DNA from: an uncultured Bacteroides sp.
Lineage (GTDB): Bacteria; Bacteroidota; Bacteroidia; Bacteroidales; Bacteroidaceae
Length of the DNA: 64,000 bases
NCBI RefSeq assembly: GCF_963678845.1
Contig: NZ_OY787468.1
Coordinates: 62,001-126,000, forward strand
Reading direction: 5' to 3'
Shown: in pieces, positions 17,112-24,908 of the stretch
Layout: each line of letters opens with the position of its first letter
How positions within the stretch are numbered: the first letter of the stretch is position 1
Program-made: the position numbers and the translations under genes
The notes under the pieces: model-generated
What the model saw: only the letters and a program-made list of their open reading frames with translations
What the model was told of the DNA's origin: nothing
Databases searched by the model: none

Positions 17112-19055
17112 ATGACTAAGATAGATTCAAAAATTCCTGAAGGCCCATTGGCTGAGAAATGGAGTAACTATAAAGCTCATCAAAAACTCGTAAACCCTTC
17201 AAACAAACGCCGATTAGATGTTATCGTTATCGGTACTGGTCTTGCAGGTGCATCAGCTGCCGCCTCACTTGGTGAAATGGGTTTCAAAGTATTAAACTTC
17301 TGCATTCAAGATTCTCCACGTCGTGCACACTCAATTGCCGCACAAGGAGGTATCAATGCTGCTAAGAATTACCAAAATGACGGTGACTCTGTATACCGTT
17401 TATTCTATGATACAATTAAAGGTGGAGACTACCGCGCACGCGAATCAAACGTTTATCGTTTGGCTGAAGTTTCCAATGCTATTATCGACCAATGTGTAGC
17501 TCAAGGTGTTCCTTTCGCTCGTGAATACGGTGGTTTGCTCGACAACCGTTCTTTCGGTGGTGCTCAGGTTTCACGTACATTCTATGCAAAAGGACAAACA
17601 GGACAACAATTATTGTTAGGTGCGTATTCAGCATTAAGCCGCCAGGTACACAAAGGTAACGTGAAATTGTTCACACGCCACGAAATGCTTGACGTTGTAC
17701 TTATCGACGGTCGTGCTCGTGGTATTATTGCTCGTGACCTTGTTACAGGAAAAATTGAACGTTACGCTGCACATGCTGTAGTTATTGGTACAGGTGGTTA
17801 CGGAAACGCATACTTCCTTTCAACTAATGCAATGGCATCTAATGGTTCTGTTGCTATCCAATGTTACAAGAAAGGTGCTTATTTTGCTAACCCATGTTAC
17901 GCTCAAATTCACCCAACTTGTATTCCTGTTCACGGAGATGTGCAGTCTAAACTTACATTGATGTCTGAATCACTTCGTAACGACGGACGTATTTGGGTTC
18001 CTAAAAAACTTGAAGATGCCAAAGCTATACAGGCTGGTACTAAGAAAGGTTCTGATATTGCTGAAGCTGACCGCGATTACTATTTGGAACGTCGTTATCC
18101 TGCATTCGGTAACCTTGTTCCTCGTGACGTTGCTTCTCGTGCAGCCAAAGAACGTTGTGACGCCGGATTCGGAGTGAACAACACTGGACTTGCTGTATTC
18201 CTTGATTTCAATGAAGCTATCGCCCGTCTTGGCGAAGATGTAGTAAGAGCACGTTATGGCAACTTGTTCGATATGTACGAAGAAATCACAAATGAAAATC
18301 CATACAAAGGTCCAATGATGATTTATCCTGCTATTCACTATACAATGGGTGGCATCTGGGTTGATTATGAATTGATGACTTCTATCCCAGGATTATTTGC
18401 TATTGGTGAAGCTAACTTCTCAGACCACGGAGCTAACCGCTTAGGTGCTTCTGCTTTGATGCAAGGTTTGGCTGACGGATACTTCGTATTACCTTATACA
18501 ATCCAGAATTATTTAGCTGATCAGATTCAGGTTCCACGTTTCTCTACTGACCTTCCTGAATTCGTTGAAGCAGAAAATACTGTTGTTGAGAAGATTAACA
18601 AAATAAAGAGCATCAACGGTAAGCACTCTGTGGATACTATTCATAAGAAACTTGGCCACATTATGTGGGATTTCGTTGGAATGGGACGTACAAAAGAATC
18701 TTTGGAAACAGCTATTATCAAACTAAAAGAACTGAAGAAAGACTTCTGGACAAATGTTCGCATCCCTGGTGATGTAAACGACTTGAATGTTGAGCTAGAA
18801 AAAGCAGTTCGTTTATCAGACTTTATCGAGGTTGGTTTGTTGATGGCTTATGATGGTTTGAACCGTGAAGAATCTTGCGGTGGACACTTCCGTGAAGAAT
18901 TCCAGACTCCAGAAGGTGAAGCTCTTCGTGATGATAAGAACTTCTCTTACGTAGCTTGCTGGAAATTCACCGGTGAGGACTCTAAACCAGAGTTGATTAA
19001 GGAAGATTTGAACTATGAATTTACTAAAGTTCAAACACGTAATTACAAAGCATAA
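17112..19055 (+). CDS. frdA: Fumarate reductase/succinate dehydrogenase flavoprotein subunit
   Basis: A 647-residue catalytic subunit. The FAD-binding dinucleotide motif VIVIGTGLAGASAAASLG lies at residues 37-54, and the HSIAAQGG segment (73-80) carries the histidine expected to hold FAD covalently. Further signatures are YGNAYFLSTNAMASNG, HPTCIPVHGD and GANRLGASALMQGLADG. It interconverts fumarate and succinate on the cytoplasmic side of the membrane complex. It lies between frdC and frdB; the gap to frdB is 13 bp. Confidence 0.97.
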   Translation: MTKIDSKIPEGPLAEKWSNYKAHQKLVNPSNKRRLDVIVIGTGLAGASAAASLGEMGFKVLNFCIQDSPRRAHSIAAQGGINAAKNYQNDGDSVYRLFYDTIKGGDYRARESNVYRLAEVSNAIIDQCVAQGVPFAREYGGLLDNRSFGGAQVSRTFYAKGQTGQQLLLGAYSALSRQVHKGNVKLFTRHEMLDVVLIDGRARGIIARDLVTGKIERYAAHAVVIGTGGYGNAYFLSTNAMASNGSVAIQCYKKGAYFANPCYAQIHPTCIPVHGDVQSKLTLMSESLRNDGRIWVPKKLEDAKAIQAGTKKGSDIAEADRDYYLERRYPAFGNLVPRDVASRAAKERCDAGFGVNNTGLAVFLDFNEAIARLGEDVVRARYGNLFDMYEEITNENPYKGPMMIYPAIHYTMGGIWVDYELMTSIPGLFAIGEANFSDHGANRLGASALMQGLADGYFVLPYTIQNYLADQIQVPRFSTDLPEFVEAENTVVEKINKIKSINGKHSVDTIHKKLGHIMWDFVGMGRTKESLETAIIKLKELKKDFWTNVRIPGDVNDLNVELEKAVRLSDFIEVGLLMAYDGLNREESCGGHFREEFQTPEGEALRDDKNFSYVACWKFTGEDSKPELIKEDLNYEFTKVQTRNYKA

Positions 19056-19068
19056 TAATTAGTAGACA

Positions 19069-19824
19069 ATGGAAAAAATAATAAATTTCACGCTAAAGGT
19101 TTGGCGTCAAAAAGGTCCGAAAGCTAAAGGTGCTTTTGAATCATATAAAATGGAAAACATTTCAGGCGATACCTCATTCCTTGAGATGCTTGACATCCTG
19201 AATGAGAGACTTATCAACGAAGGTAAAGAACCTGTAGTTTTCGATCATGACTGCCGCGAAGGAATCTGTGGTATGTGTTCACTTTATATTAATGGACATC
19301 CTCATGGACCTGCAACCGGAGCTACTACTTGCCAAATGTACATTCGCCGTTTTGAAGATGGAGATACTATCACTGTTGAACCTTGGAGATCTGCAGGCTT
19401 TCCTGTAATCCGTGACTTGATGGTTGACCGTAATGCATTTGATAAGATTATGCAAGCTGGTGGTTACGTATCAATAAACACTGGTGGTGTTCCTGATGCT
19501 AATGCAATTGCTATTCCAAAGCCTATCGCTGACGAAGCAATGGATGCAGCATCTTGCATCGGTTGTGGTGCTTGTGTTGCTGCTTGTAAGAATGGTTCAG
19601 CTATGTTGTTCCTTTCTGCTAAGGTTAGCCAATTATCAGTTCTTCCTCAGGGAAAAGCAGAAGCTGGTCGTCGTGCTAAAGCTATGCTTTCTAAGATGGA
19701 CGAACTTGGCTTTGGTAACTGTACTAATACAAGAGCTTGTGAAGCTGAATGTCCAAAGTCTATCTCAATCAGCAACATTGCTAGATTGAACCGCGACTTT
19801 ATTGCAGCTAAATTGAAAGATTAA
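19069..19824 (+). CDS. frdB: Fumarate reductase/succinate dehydrogenase iron-sulfur subunit
   Basis: A 251-residue iron-sulfur protein. The N-terminal ferredoxin domain has the [2Fe-2S] cysteines C62, C67, C70 and C88 in CREGICGMC and TTCQM. The C-terminal part has the cluster motifs CIGCGACVAAC and CTNTRACEAECPKS for the [4Fe-4S] and [3Fe-4S] clusters. It carries electrons between the flavin in FrdA and the haems in FrdC. The operon's terminator, just downstream, is split by an insertion sequence. Confidence 0.97.
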   Translation: MEKIINFTLKVWRQKGPKAKGAFESYKMENISGDTSFLEMLDILNERLINEGKEPVVFDHDCREGICGMCSLYINGHPHGPATGATTCQMYIRRFEDGDTITVEPWRSAGFPVIRDLMVDRNAFDKIMQAGGYVSINTGGVPDANAIAIPKPIADEAMDAASCIGCGACVAACKNGSAMLFLSAKVSQLSVLPQGKAEAGRRAKAMLSKMDELGFGNCTNTRACEAECPKSISISNIARLNRDFIAAKLKD

Positions 19825-19847
19825 TCACCTGATTAAATCATAAAAAA

Positions 19848-19860
19848 AAATCCTCTGCCC
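19848..19860 (+). terminator. Left half of the frd terminator, disrupted by the insertion sequence
   Basis: AAATCCTCTGCCC here pairs with GGGTGGAGGATTT at 21650-21662, with two G-U pairs, around a 6-nt loop, TTTACC, once the insertion and one target copy are removed. TTTTTT follows at 21664-21669. The two arms are now about 1.8 kb apart, so the native hairpin cannot form in its original context. Confidence 0.8.
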
Positions 19861-19866
19861 TTTACC
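19858..19866 (+). repeat. Left target-site duplication (9 bp)
   Basis: CCCTTTACC directly abuts the left inverted repeat and is repeated exactly at 21641-21649 beyond the right end. Confidence 0.85.
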
Positions 19867-19915
19867 GAGGGCACTGAAAAACTGGCTCTTTAGGTTTTTC
19901 GGCAATTAAATTACT

Positions 19916-19959
19916 CAGCACATATCCATTAAAAGATTGGGATATGTGCTGTTTTTTTT
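19916..19959 (+). terminator. Terminator inside the left end of the insertion sequence
   Basis: CAGCACATATCC (19916-19927) pairs perfectly with GGATATGTGCTG (19940-19951), followed by eight T residues at 19952-19959. It lies upstream of the transposase start and would stop transcription entering from frd. Confidence 0.85.
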
Positions 19960-19988
19960 ATACCTTTATAAGTATAAATCAATCCGAT

Positions 19989-21446
19989 ATGCTTCCATTG
20001 CAACAAGCCATACCGTTCAGTAATTACACAGATCTATACGATTTGCTTATTCCACAGGACAATCTATTGCGTCAAATAAACGACCTGATAGACTTCTCTT
20101 TCGTCCATAAGGAACTCCTGGACAAATACTGCCTGAATAACGGTCGTACGGCCGAGTGCCCGATCAGGATGTTCAAATATCTTTTGTTAAAGACAATCTT
20201 TGATATTTCGGACGTGGACGTTGTTGAACGCTCGCGATATGATCTTTCATTCAAATACTTTTTGGATCTGGCTCCCGAGGAAACCGAATTGATCTCTCCA
20301 AGTTCTTTGTGTAAGTTTCGCCGACTCCGTTTGAAGGACAAGGATTTGTTGAATCTGCTTATAGGAACGACAGTGTCTATTGCAATAGACAAGGGAATCA
20401 TCAAGTCAAAGACCATTATTGTTGATTCCACACACACCGGTTCACGGAGCAACCCGTATTCGCCTGTCGAGATTTTGCGACTTCGTTCAAAGCAGTTGCG
20501 CAAGAGCCTTTATGATGTGGAGGAGTCAATAAAAGAAGGTTTGCCCCTGAAGAATGAAGATGACGATCTGGAGCATGAGCTTGATTATACCAAAGCGTTG
20601 TTTGAAGTCGTATCCGACAACGAGACATTGGTCAATGTTCCCAAAGTCAGAGAGCGTCTGAACATGCTCAAGGAAACGCTTTCAGATATCGAGGATCATT
20701 ATGTCAGCTCCACAGATGAAGATGCACGGGTTGGACACAAAAGCCAGGACAAGTCGTTCTTTGGCTATAAGACACACATCGCCATGAGTGACGAACGTAT
20801 AATCACTGCCGCCACAGTCACTTCCGGGGAGAAGGGTGACGGTCCCCAATTACCCGAGCTTGTTGAACAGAGCAGAAATAACGGCATGGAAGTTGAAACA
20901 GTCATTGGAGACACCGCTTATTCGGGAAAGGACAACATTAAGCTCGCTCAAGATGAGCAAAGAGGATTTGAACTGGTGGCAAAACTTAATCCTGCCATAA
21001 GCCAAGGCTCCCGACGGGCGGAGCAAAGTTTTGAATTCAATAAGGATGCGGGTATGTTCGTATGCCCTGCAGGGCATATGGCGATACGGCGTGCCAAGCA
21101 GGGTAAAAAGAATCAAGGAAAGAACCAGTTTATCGTATACTTCTTCAATACTGACAAATGTCGGATATGTGGCAGGCGGCAAGGATGTTACAAAGAGAGT
21201 GCAAAAACGAAAACCTACTCGGTCAGGATTAAATCTGACGAACATAAACACCAGATGGATTTTCAAGAAACAGATGAATTTAGGGCCAAATCTCGATCAC
21301 GATACAAGATAGAAGCTAAAAATGCGGAACTTAAGAATGTCTTCGGGTATGATAGGGCATTGTCATACGGCCTGACATGCATGCAACTTCAAGGCGCCAT
21401 GGCCATTTTTGCTGCAAATATCAAGAGAATTCTCAAATTAATCTAA
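19989..21446 (+). CDS. IS1182-type DDE transposase
   Basis: A transposase of about 485 residues from the ATG at 19989 (MLPLQQAIPFSNY). An in-frame ATG at 19944 exists, but it lies in the 3' arm of a terminator hairpin, so I prefer the later one. The N-terminal part (DUF772-like) contains CPIRMFKYLLLKTIFDISD. The catalytic acidic residues probably lie in IIVDSTHTGS, VIGDTAYSGKDN and YKIEAKNAELKN. A CRICGRRQGC motif near the C-terminus is typical of this group. Its base and codon use is more G/C-rich than its neighbours, consistent with acquisition. It would catalyse cut-and-paste movement of the element. Confidence 0.88.
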   Translation: MLPLQQAIPFSNYTDLYDLLIPQDNLLRQINDLIDFSFVHKELLDKYCLNNGRTAECPIRMFKYLLLKTIFDISDVDVVERSRYDLSFKYFLDLAPEETELISPSSLCKFRRLRLKDKDLLNLLIGTTVSIAIDKGIIKSKTIIVDSTHTGSRSNPYSPVEILRLRSKQLRKSLYDVEESIKEGLPLKNEDDDLEHELDYTKALFEVVSDNETLVNVPKVRERLNMLKETLSDIEDHYVSSTDEDARVGHKSQDKSFFGYKTHIAMSDERIITAATVTSGEKGDGPQLPELVEQSRNNGMEVETVIGDTAYSGKDNIKLAQDEQRGFELVAKLNPAISQGSRRAEQSFEFNKDAGMFVCPAGHMAIRRAKQGKKNQGKNQFIVYFFNTDKCRICGRRQGCYKESAKTKTYSVRIKSDEHKHQMDFQETDEFRAKSRSRYKIEAKNAELKNVFGYDRALSYGLTCMQLQGAMAIFAANIKRILKLI

Positions 21447-21544
21447 GAAGGCGTGTTTTCTCTGTAAATCAACTGAAAAATGCTCATGTAGCAATGTTTA
21501 CGACTATCCGCCCCCTTTCAAGTTTGTTTTTCAGGAAATATAGA

Positions 21545-21581
21545 AAAATAGCCAAATCCGATTTCCGGGCTTGGCTATTTT
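21545..21581 (+). terminator. Terminator after the transposase gene
   Basis: AAAATAGCCAA (21545-21555) pairs with TTGGCTATTTT (21571-21581); the inner TCCG/CGGG can extend the stem. It lies 98 bp after the transposase stop and inside the element. Confidence 0.7.
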
Positions 21582-21640
21582 GAATTTTATCGACTCGTGA
21601 ACGATAATCTGAAAAATTGAAAGACTTTTTCAGTGCCCTC

Positions 21641-21649
21641 CCCTTTACC
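21641..21649 (+). repeat. Right target-site duplication (9 bp)
   Basis: CCCTTTACC directly follows the right inverted repeat and matches 19858-19866. The downstream half of the frd terminator and its T-tract begin at 21650. Confidence 0.85.
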
Positions 21650-21669
21650 GGGTGGAGGATTTCTTTTTT

Positions 21670-21841
21670 ATATGCAGTAATGAAACCGTAAAAGGCTAAG
21701 AAAAAAAGTGCCCTACGAAATACAAAATGTAACTTAAAAGAATCTTAAATGCTAAATTTAGTTTCAAAATGATACACCGTGTGCGGAAACAATAAAAATT
21801 AGTGAAATAAGATTAAAAGACTAGCTGGTAATGGTCAAATG
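21670..21841. other. Intergenic stretch, nothing recognised
   Basis: A/T-rich sequence between the insertion sequence and the small-RNA promoter. No gene, hairpin or repeat was seen in it. Confidence 0.5.
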
Positions 21842-21873
21842 TTTGGCTGGAATGGCGAAAAGACATACATTTG
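21842..21873 (+). promoter_or_regulatory. Consensus promoter of a short RNA
   Basis: TTTG (21842-21845), 20 bp, TACATTTG (21866-21873) is a full match to the Bacteroidota consensus. It faces the 3' end of dprA and has no coding gene downstream. Confidence 0.75.
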
Positions 21874-21879
21874 CAGTGT

Positions 21880-21942
21880 GTTTTTCATAGTATTAGATTT
21901 AAGGTTAACAAAGGTTGGAGTCAGGCGTGACTCCTTTTTTTT
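21880..21942 (+). ncRNA. Candidate small RNA of about 63 nt
   Basis: A consensus promoter predicts a start near 21880. Transcription would end at the hairpin GGAGTCA (21917-21923)/TGACTCC (21928-21934), followed by eight T residues. The body includes the A/T-rich segment TTAAGGTTAACAAAGGTTGG. No open frame fits. It may belong to a family of short Bacteroides sRNAs, but I cannot confirm that from sequence alone. The hairpin may also serve as a terminator region near the convergent dprA gene. Confidence 0.55.
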
Positions 21943-21950
21943 GCACCTAT

Positions 21951-23063
21951 CTAAAGTAACTGATACATTCCGCCAGCTAACACACGAATTACGCCTTTCA
22001 TCTCCAATTCAAACAAAAGCGCATTCATCTTATTCACAGGAATATCCGCTTCAACAACCAATGAATTAATCTGAGAATTTCCTCTATCACGGAGAATATC
22101 AACGATATGTTGTTCTTCCTGAGTAAGATCAATAAATAGCTCACGCTGCACTGCCACTGGAATAGTTTTGCTATCAGCATCCCAACACATTGCTTTGACG
22201 AAATCTTCAGCAGAAAGAATCAATCCCGCCTTATTATCCTTTATCAGATTATTACAGCCTATGGAAAATTCATCAGCCACTCGCCCCGGAAAAGCAAAGC
22301 AATCGCGATGATAGCCTTGCGCAATATCAGCAGTAATAAGCGCACCACCCTTCACAGCCGATTCAACCACAATGGTTGCATCACTCATTCCAGCCACAAT
22401 CCTGTTGCGCTTCACAAAGTTCTGTCTGTCAGGATTTGTTTCCGAAAGGAATTCCGTGAGCAAGCCACCATTCTCCAGCATTTCTATTGCCGTTTTCCGA
22501 TGAGTAGCTGGGTAAATCCGGTCTAATCCATGTGCTAAAACACCAACTGTAGCTAGTTGATTCCTTAAAGCTGCTCTATGCGCATAGATATCAATTCCAT
22601 AAGCAAGTCCGCTCACCACAAGTACTTCGGGACAAAGAGTCTTAAGATCCTGAATAAAATCATTGCAGATACGTTGTCCGTAATCGGTAGCATTGCGGGT
22701 ACCTACCATATTTATCACCTTCAAGGTATTAAAATCAGTGTTTCCTTTAAAGAATAATACAACAGGTGCATCGGGACATTCCCTTAATCGGGAAGGATAA
22801 GCCTCATCATTAATGGTTATACAACTGATTTTATTTTTCTGAGCGAAGGAATATTCCGCCTCAGCCCGTAAAAGAGCCTGTGGACTGTTAAGTAACTCAA
22901 CCGTGCGAGGCGAAATACCAGGAATCAGTTGAGTCAGTTCTGTACGGCGTGAGAAAAGAATTTCCGCACTTTCAGTAACATTGATAAGATTACGGGCACC
23001 AATCAATCCCACTCCCGGAATTTGTGTCAGCGCAATGGTGGCAATTATTTCCTGATCCGTCAT
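21951..23063 (-). CDS. dprA: DNA-processing protein DprA
   Basis: A 370-residue DprA/Smf protein. An N-terminal helical (SAM-like) domain is followed by the Rossmann-like core with GTRNATDYGQRICNDFI, VSGLAYGIDIYAHRAAL, VLAHGLDRIYPATHR and a VEAAVKGGALITA-type strand, here VVESAVKGGALITADIA. A C-terminal winged-helix domain (about residues 305-370) ends MKGVIRVLAGGMYQLL. DprA loads RecA on single-stranded DNA during natural transformation and is widespread even where competence is unknown. Its ATG overlaps the TGA of the upstream thioesterase gene (ATGA), so translation is probably coupled. Confidence 0.95.
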   Translation of the reverse strand: MTDQEIIATIALTQIPGVGLIGARNLINVTESAEILFSRRTELTQLIPGISPRTVELLNSPQALLRAEAEYSFAQKNKISCITINDEAYPSRLRECPDAPVVLFFKGNTDFNTLKVINMVGTRNATDYGQRICNDFIQDLKTLCPEVLVVSGLAYGIDIYAHRAALRNQLATVGVLAHGLDRIYPATHRKTAIEMLENGGLLTEFLSETNPDRQNFVKRNRIVAGMSDATIVVESAVKGGALITADIAQGYHRDCFAFPGRVADEFSIGCNNLIKDNKAGLILSAEDFVKAMCWDADSKTIPVAVQRELFIDLTQEEQHIVDILRDRGNSQINSLVVEADIPVNKMNALLFELEMKGVIRVLAGGMYQLL

Positions 23064-23467
23064 TTGGCGAAATAGGGTTCAAATGCTTTGTCGAAAAGTT
23101 CACTATGTCCAAGACGACCATTAGTGAGACATACCAGTTCCACTTTTGATTTCACAGATACTTTTCCGTCAGACAAGCGGAAGATATCCTGATAGAACAC
23201 ATATTTCACTCCTTCTTTTTCAATATATAGTTTGGAAACAAAATCCTCACCGCTGTGTAACGGAGTTTTATAAGCAATAGTTATTCTGGCTACAACCGGA
23301 TCGAGTCCTTGTCCGTGGAGTTCAGCAAAGTTTATGCCTAGTTTGGTGATAAACTCATGGCGTGTGTGCTCCAGATAATGCTGGTAGATTGCATTGTTAA
23401 CTATGCCCTGCATGTCGCATTCATAGTCGCGCACCTTCATATTCAGTTCAAAAATATATTTATTCAT
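23060..23467 (-). CDS. Acyl-CoA thioesterase, 4-hydroxybenzoyl-CoA thioesterase (hot-dog) family
   Basis: A 135-residue hot-dog fold protein from the ATG at 23467 (MNKYIFELNMKVRDYECDMQGIVNN). The open frame continues 23 codons further upstream, but that part crosses a palindromic repeat array and does not look like protein. The family motif YECDMQGIVNNAIYQHYLEHTRHEF carries the catalytic Asp and the start of the hot-dog helix. Substrate is unknown; relatives hydrolyse acyl-CoA or acyl-ACP thioesters. It overlaps dprA by 4 bp. Confidence 0.85.
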   Translation of the reverse strand: MNKYIFELNMKVRDYECDMQGIVNNAIYQHYLEHTRHEFITKLGINFAELHGQGLDPVVARITIAYKTPLHSGEDFVSKLYIEKEGVKYVFYQDIFRLSDGKVSVKSKVELVCLTNGRLGHSELFDKAFEPYFAK

Positions 23468-23500
23468 AATAAGGTTTTTAAGATAAAACGAAAGACAAAA

Positions 23501-23588
23501 ATTCTCTTGTACAAAAGAATGCAATCTTCTGTACAAAAGAATTAATTGTTCTGTACAGAAGAAATCATTCTTTTGTACAAGACTTCTT
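23501..23588. repeat. Array A: four 22-bp palindromic repeats
   Basis: Four copies of a near-palindrome related to ATTCTTTTGTACAAAAGAAT, with the TGTACA cores at 23508, 23530, 23552 and 23574, exactly 22 bp apart. The fourth unit lies in the last codons of the U32 gene and encodes its C-terminal SCTKE. The same arrangement recurs at 43203-43290. I do not recognise the element. Confidence 0.85.
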
Positions 23589-24839
23589 TAACTCCTCGGC
23601 GGAGATTAATTTATATAACTTATCGCTTGGGCGAATCTTCTCGTCAAATTTCATAGAGAAGTGCTCTCCTTTGCGAACCACCTCTACAGGCTTCAGATCT
23701 ACCCGCGCTTCTTCAAGTGTGGAAAACAAAGCACCTGTAGTAGGTCCGGTTACAAGAAGTTTATCTCCCAGTTTAATTTCAGAAGCTTCCACCAAGAACT
23801 CAGCCACATTGATATTACTGAAATATTTCACCGCCTTACCTACGTAAACTTTCCGTTCAGTAGCTTCCGAGCCGTAGTTTTTGCTCCACTCTCCCAGCCT
23901 TTGTCCCAGATAATATCCGTTCCAGAATCCACGGTTAAATACCGTCTTCAGGCGATTATCCCAGGCTTGTACTTTTTCTTCGGTGAAAGTTCCGTCCAGA
24001 CAAGACTGAATAGCCTGCTTGTAACACTCAACTACAGTGCGCACATACTCTGGTCCGCGAGCGCGTCCCTCAATTTTGAACACTCTAACGCCAGCCTCAA
24101 TCATCTCGTCCATGAAGTGAATAGTTTTCAAATCCTTTGGCGACATGATATACTGGTTGTCCACCTCCAGCTCAATATCACTTTCCTTATCCTTTACCGT
24201 ATAAGCTCTGCGGCAAACCTGCATACATGCACCACGATTGGCCGAGTTATCCATTTCATGCAAAGAAAGATAGCATTTACCGGAGACTGCCATGCAAAGT
24301 GCGCCGTGACAAAACATCTCTATACGAATTTCTTCGCCGTTCGGACCACATACTTTATCTTCCTTAATCTTATCATAAATACCTCTAACCTGTTTCATAT
24401 TCAGTTCTCGGGCAAGAACTGCTACATCGGCAAACTGCGCATAGAATCTCAACGCCTCAGCATTGGAAATATTAAGCTGAGTAGAGAGATGAACTTCCTG
24501 ACCAATGGAACGGGCATAACACATAACTGCCACATCGGCGGCGATAATTGCAGAGATTCCAGCCTCTTTTGCTGCATCAACAATGGTGCGCATCAGAGGA
24601 ATATCGTTATCGTAAATAATTGTATTGATAGTAAGATAACTCTTCAAACCATGTTCTTCACAAATCGTAGCTATCTCCTTCAAATCATTTATAGTAAAGG
24701 TGTTTGATGAGCGAGCACGCATATTTAGATTCTCTATACCAAAGTATATTGAATCGGCTCCTGCCTGAATAGCAGCGGCAAGAGATTCGCGAGAACCCAC
24801 AGGCGCCATTATTTCAAAGTCTTTTAACTGATGATTCAT
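23565..24839 (-). CDS. U32 family peptidase-like protein (TrhP/YegQ type)
   Basis: A 424-residue U32-family protein. It begins with the family pattern FEIMAPVGSRESLAAAIQAGADSIYFGIENLNMRA and has the cysteine-containing signature EMFCHGALCMAVSGKCYLS (about residues 173-191), followed by RGACMQVCRRAY, probably iron-sulfur ligands. The C-terminal part (about 330-424) is a small beta domain. Close relatives (TrhP/YegQ) take part in 5-hydroxyuridine formation at tRNA position 34 rather than proteolysis, which fits with the adjacent tRNA dihydrouridine synthase gene. Its last codons are made of a palindromic repeat unit, so the C-terminus has been rewritten by the array. Confidence 0.85.
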   Translation of the reverse strand: MNHQLKDFEIMAPVGSRESLAAAIQAGADSIYFGIENLNMRARSSNTFTINDLKEIATICEEHGLKSYLTINTIIYDNDIPLMRTIVDAAKEAGISAIIAADVAVMCYARSIGQEVHLSTQLNISNAEALRFYAQFADVAVLARELNMKQVRGIYDKIKEDKVCGPNGEEIRIEMFCHGALCMAVSGKCYLSLHEMDNSANRGACMQVCRRAYTVKDKESDIELEVDNQYIMSPKDLKTIHFMDEMIEAGVRVFKIEGRARGPEYVRTVVECYKQAIQSCLDGTFTEEKVQAWDNRLKTVFNRGFWNGYYLGQRLGEWSKNYGSEATERKVYVGKAVKYFSNINVAEFLVEASEIKLGDKLLVTGPTTGALFSTLEEARVDLKPVEVVRKGEHFSMKFDEKIRPSDKLYKLISAEELKKSCTKE

Positions 24840-24908
24840 ACCTAATTTTTATAATTTGTTGTGTACAAAGGTAGTAGTTTTTTGTGTATTTTTGCAGCCA
24901 ATATTAAT

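Larger units (their letters stand above)
19867..21640 (+). mobile_element. IS1182-type insertion sequence, complete, 1774 bp
   Basis: The element is bounded by a perfect 15-bp terminal inverted repeat, GAGGGCACTGAAAAA (19867-19881) and its complement (21626-21640), and flanked by the 9-bp direct repeat CCCTTTACC. It encodes one intact DDE transposase and carries an intrinsic terminator near each end. Complete ends, an intact frame and a clean duplication suggest a recent insertion. Family placement is from the transposase sequence pattern and should be checked against ISfinder. Confidence 0.9.

Noticed and set aside
21839..22069. 76-codon plus-strand frame before and into dprA
   Set aside because: It covers a consensus promoter, a terminator and the end of dprA, so a short RNA is a better reading.
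23501..23588. CRISPR array
   Set aside because: The four units are contiguous palindromes with only about 2 bp between them, so there are no spacers, and no cas genes are near.
23661..24707. 348-codon open frame on the plus strand antisense to the U32 gene
   Set aside because: It is the complement of a well-supported gene, and its translation has no family pattern.
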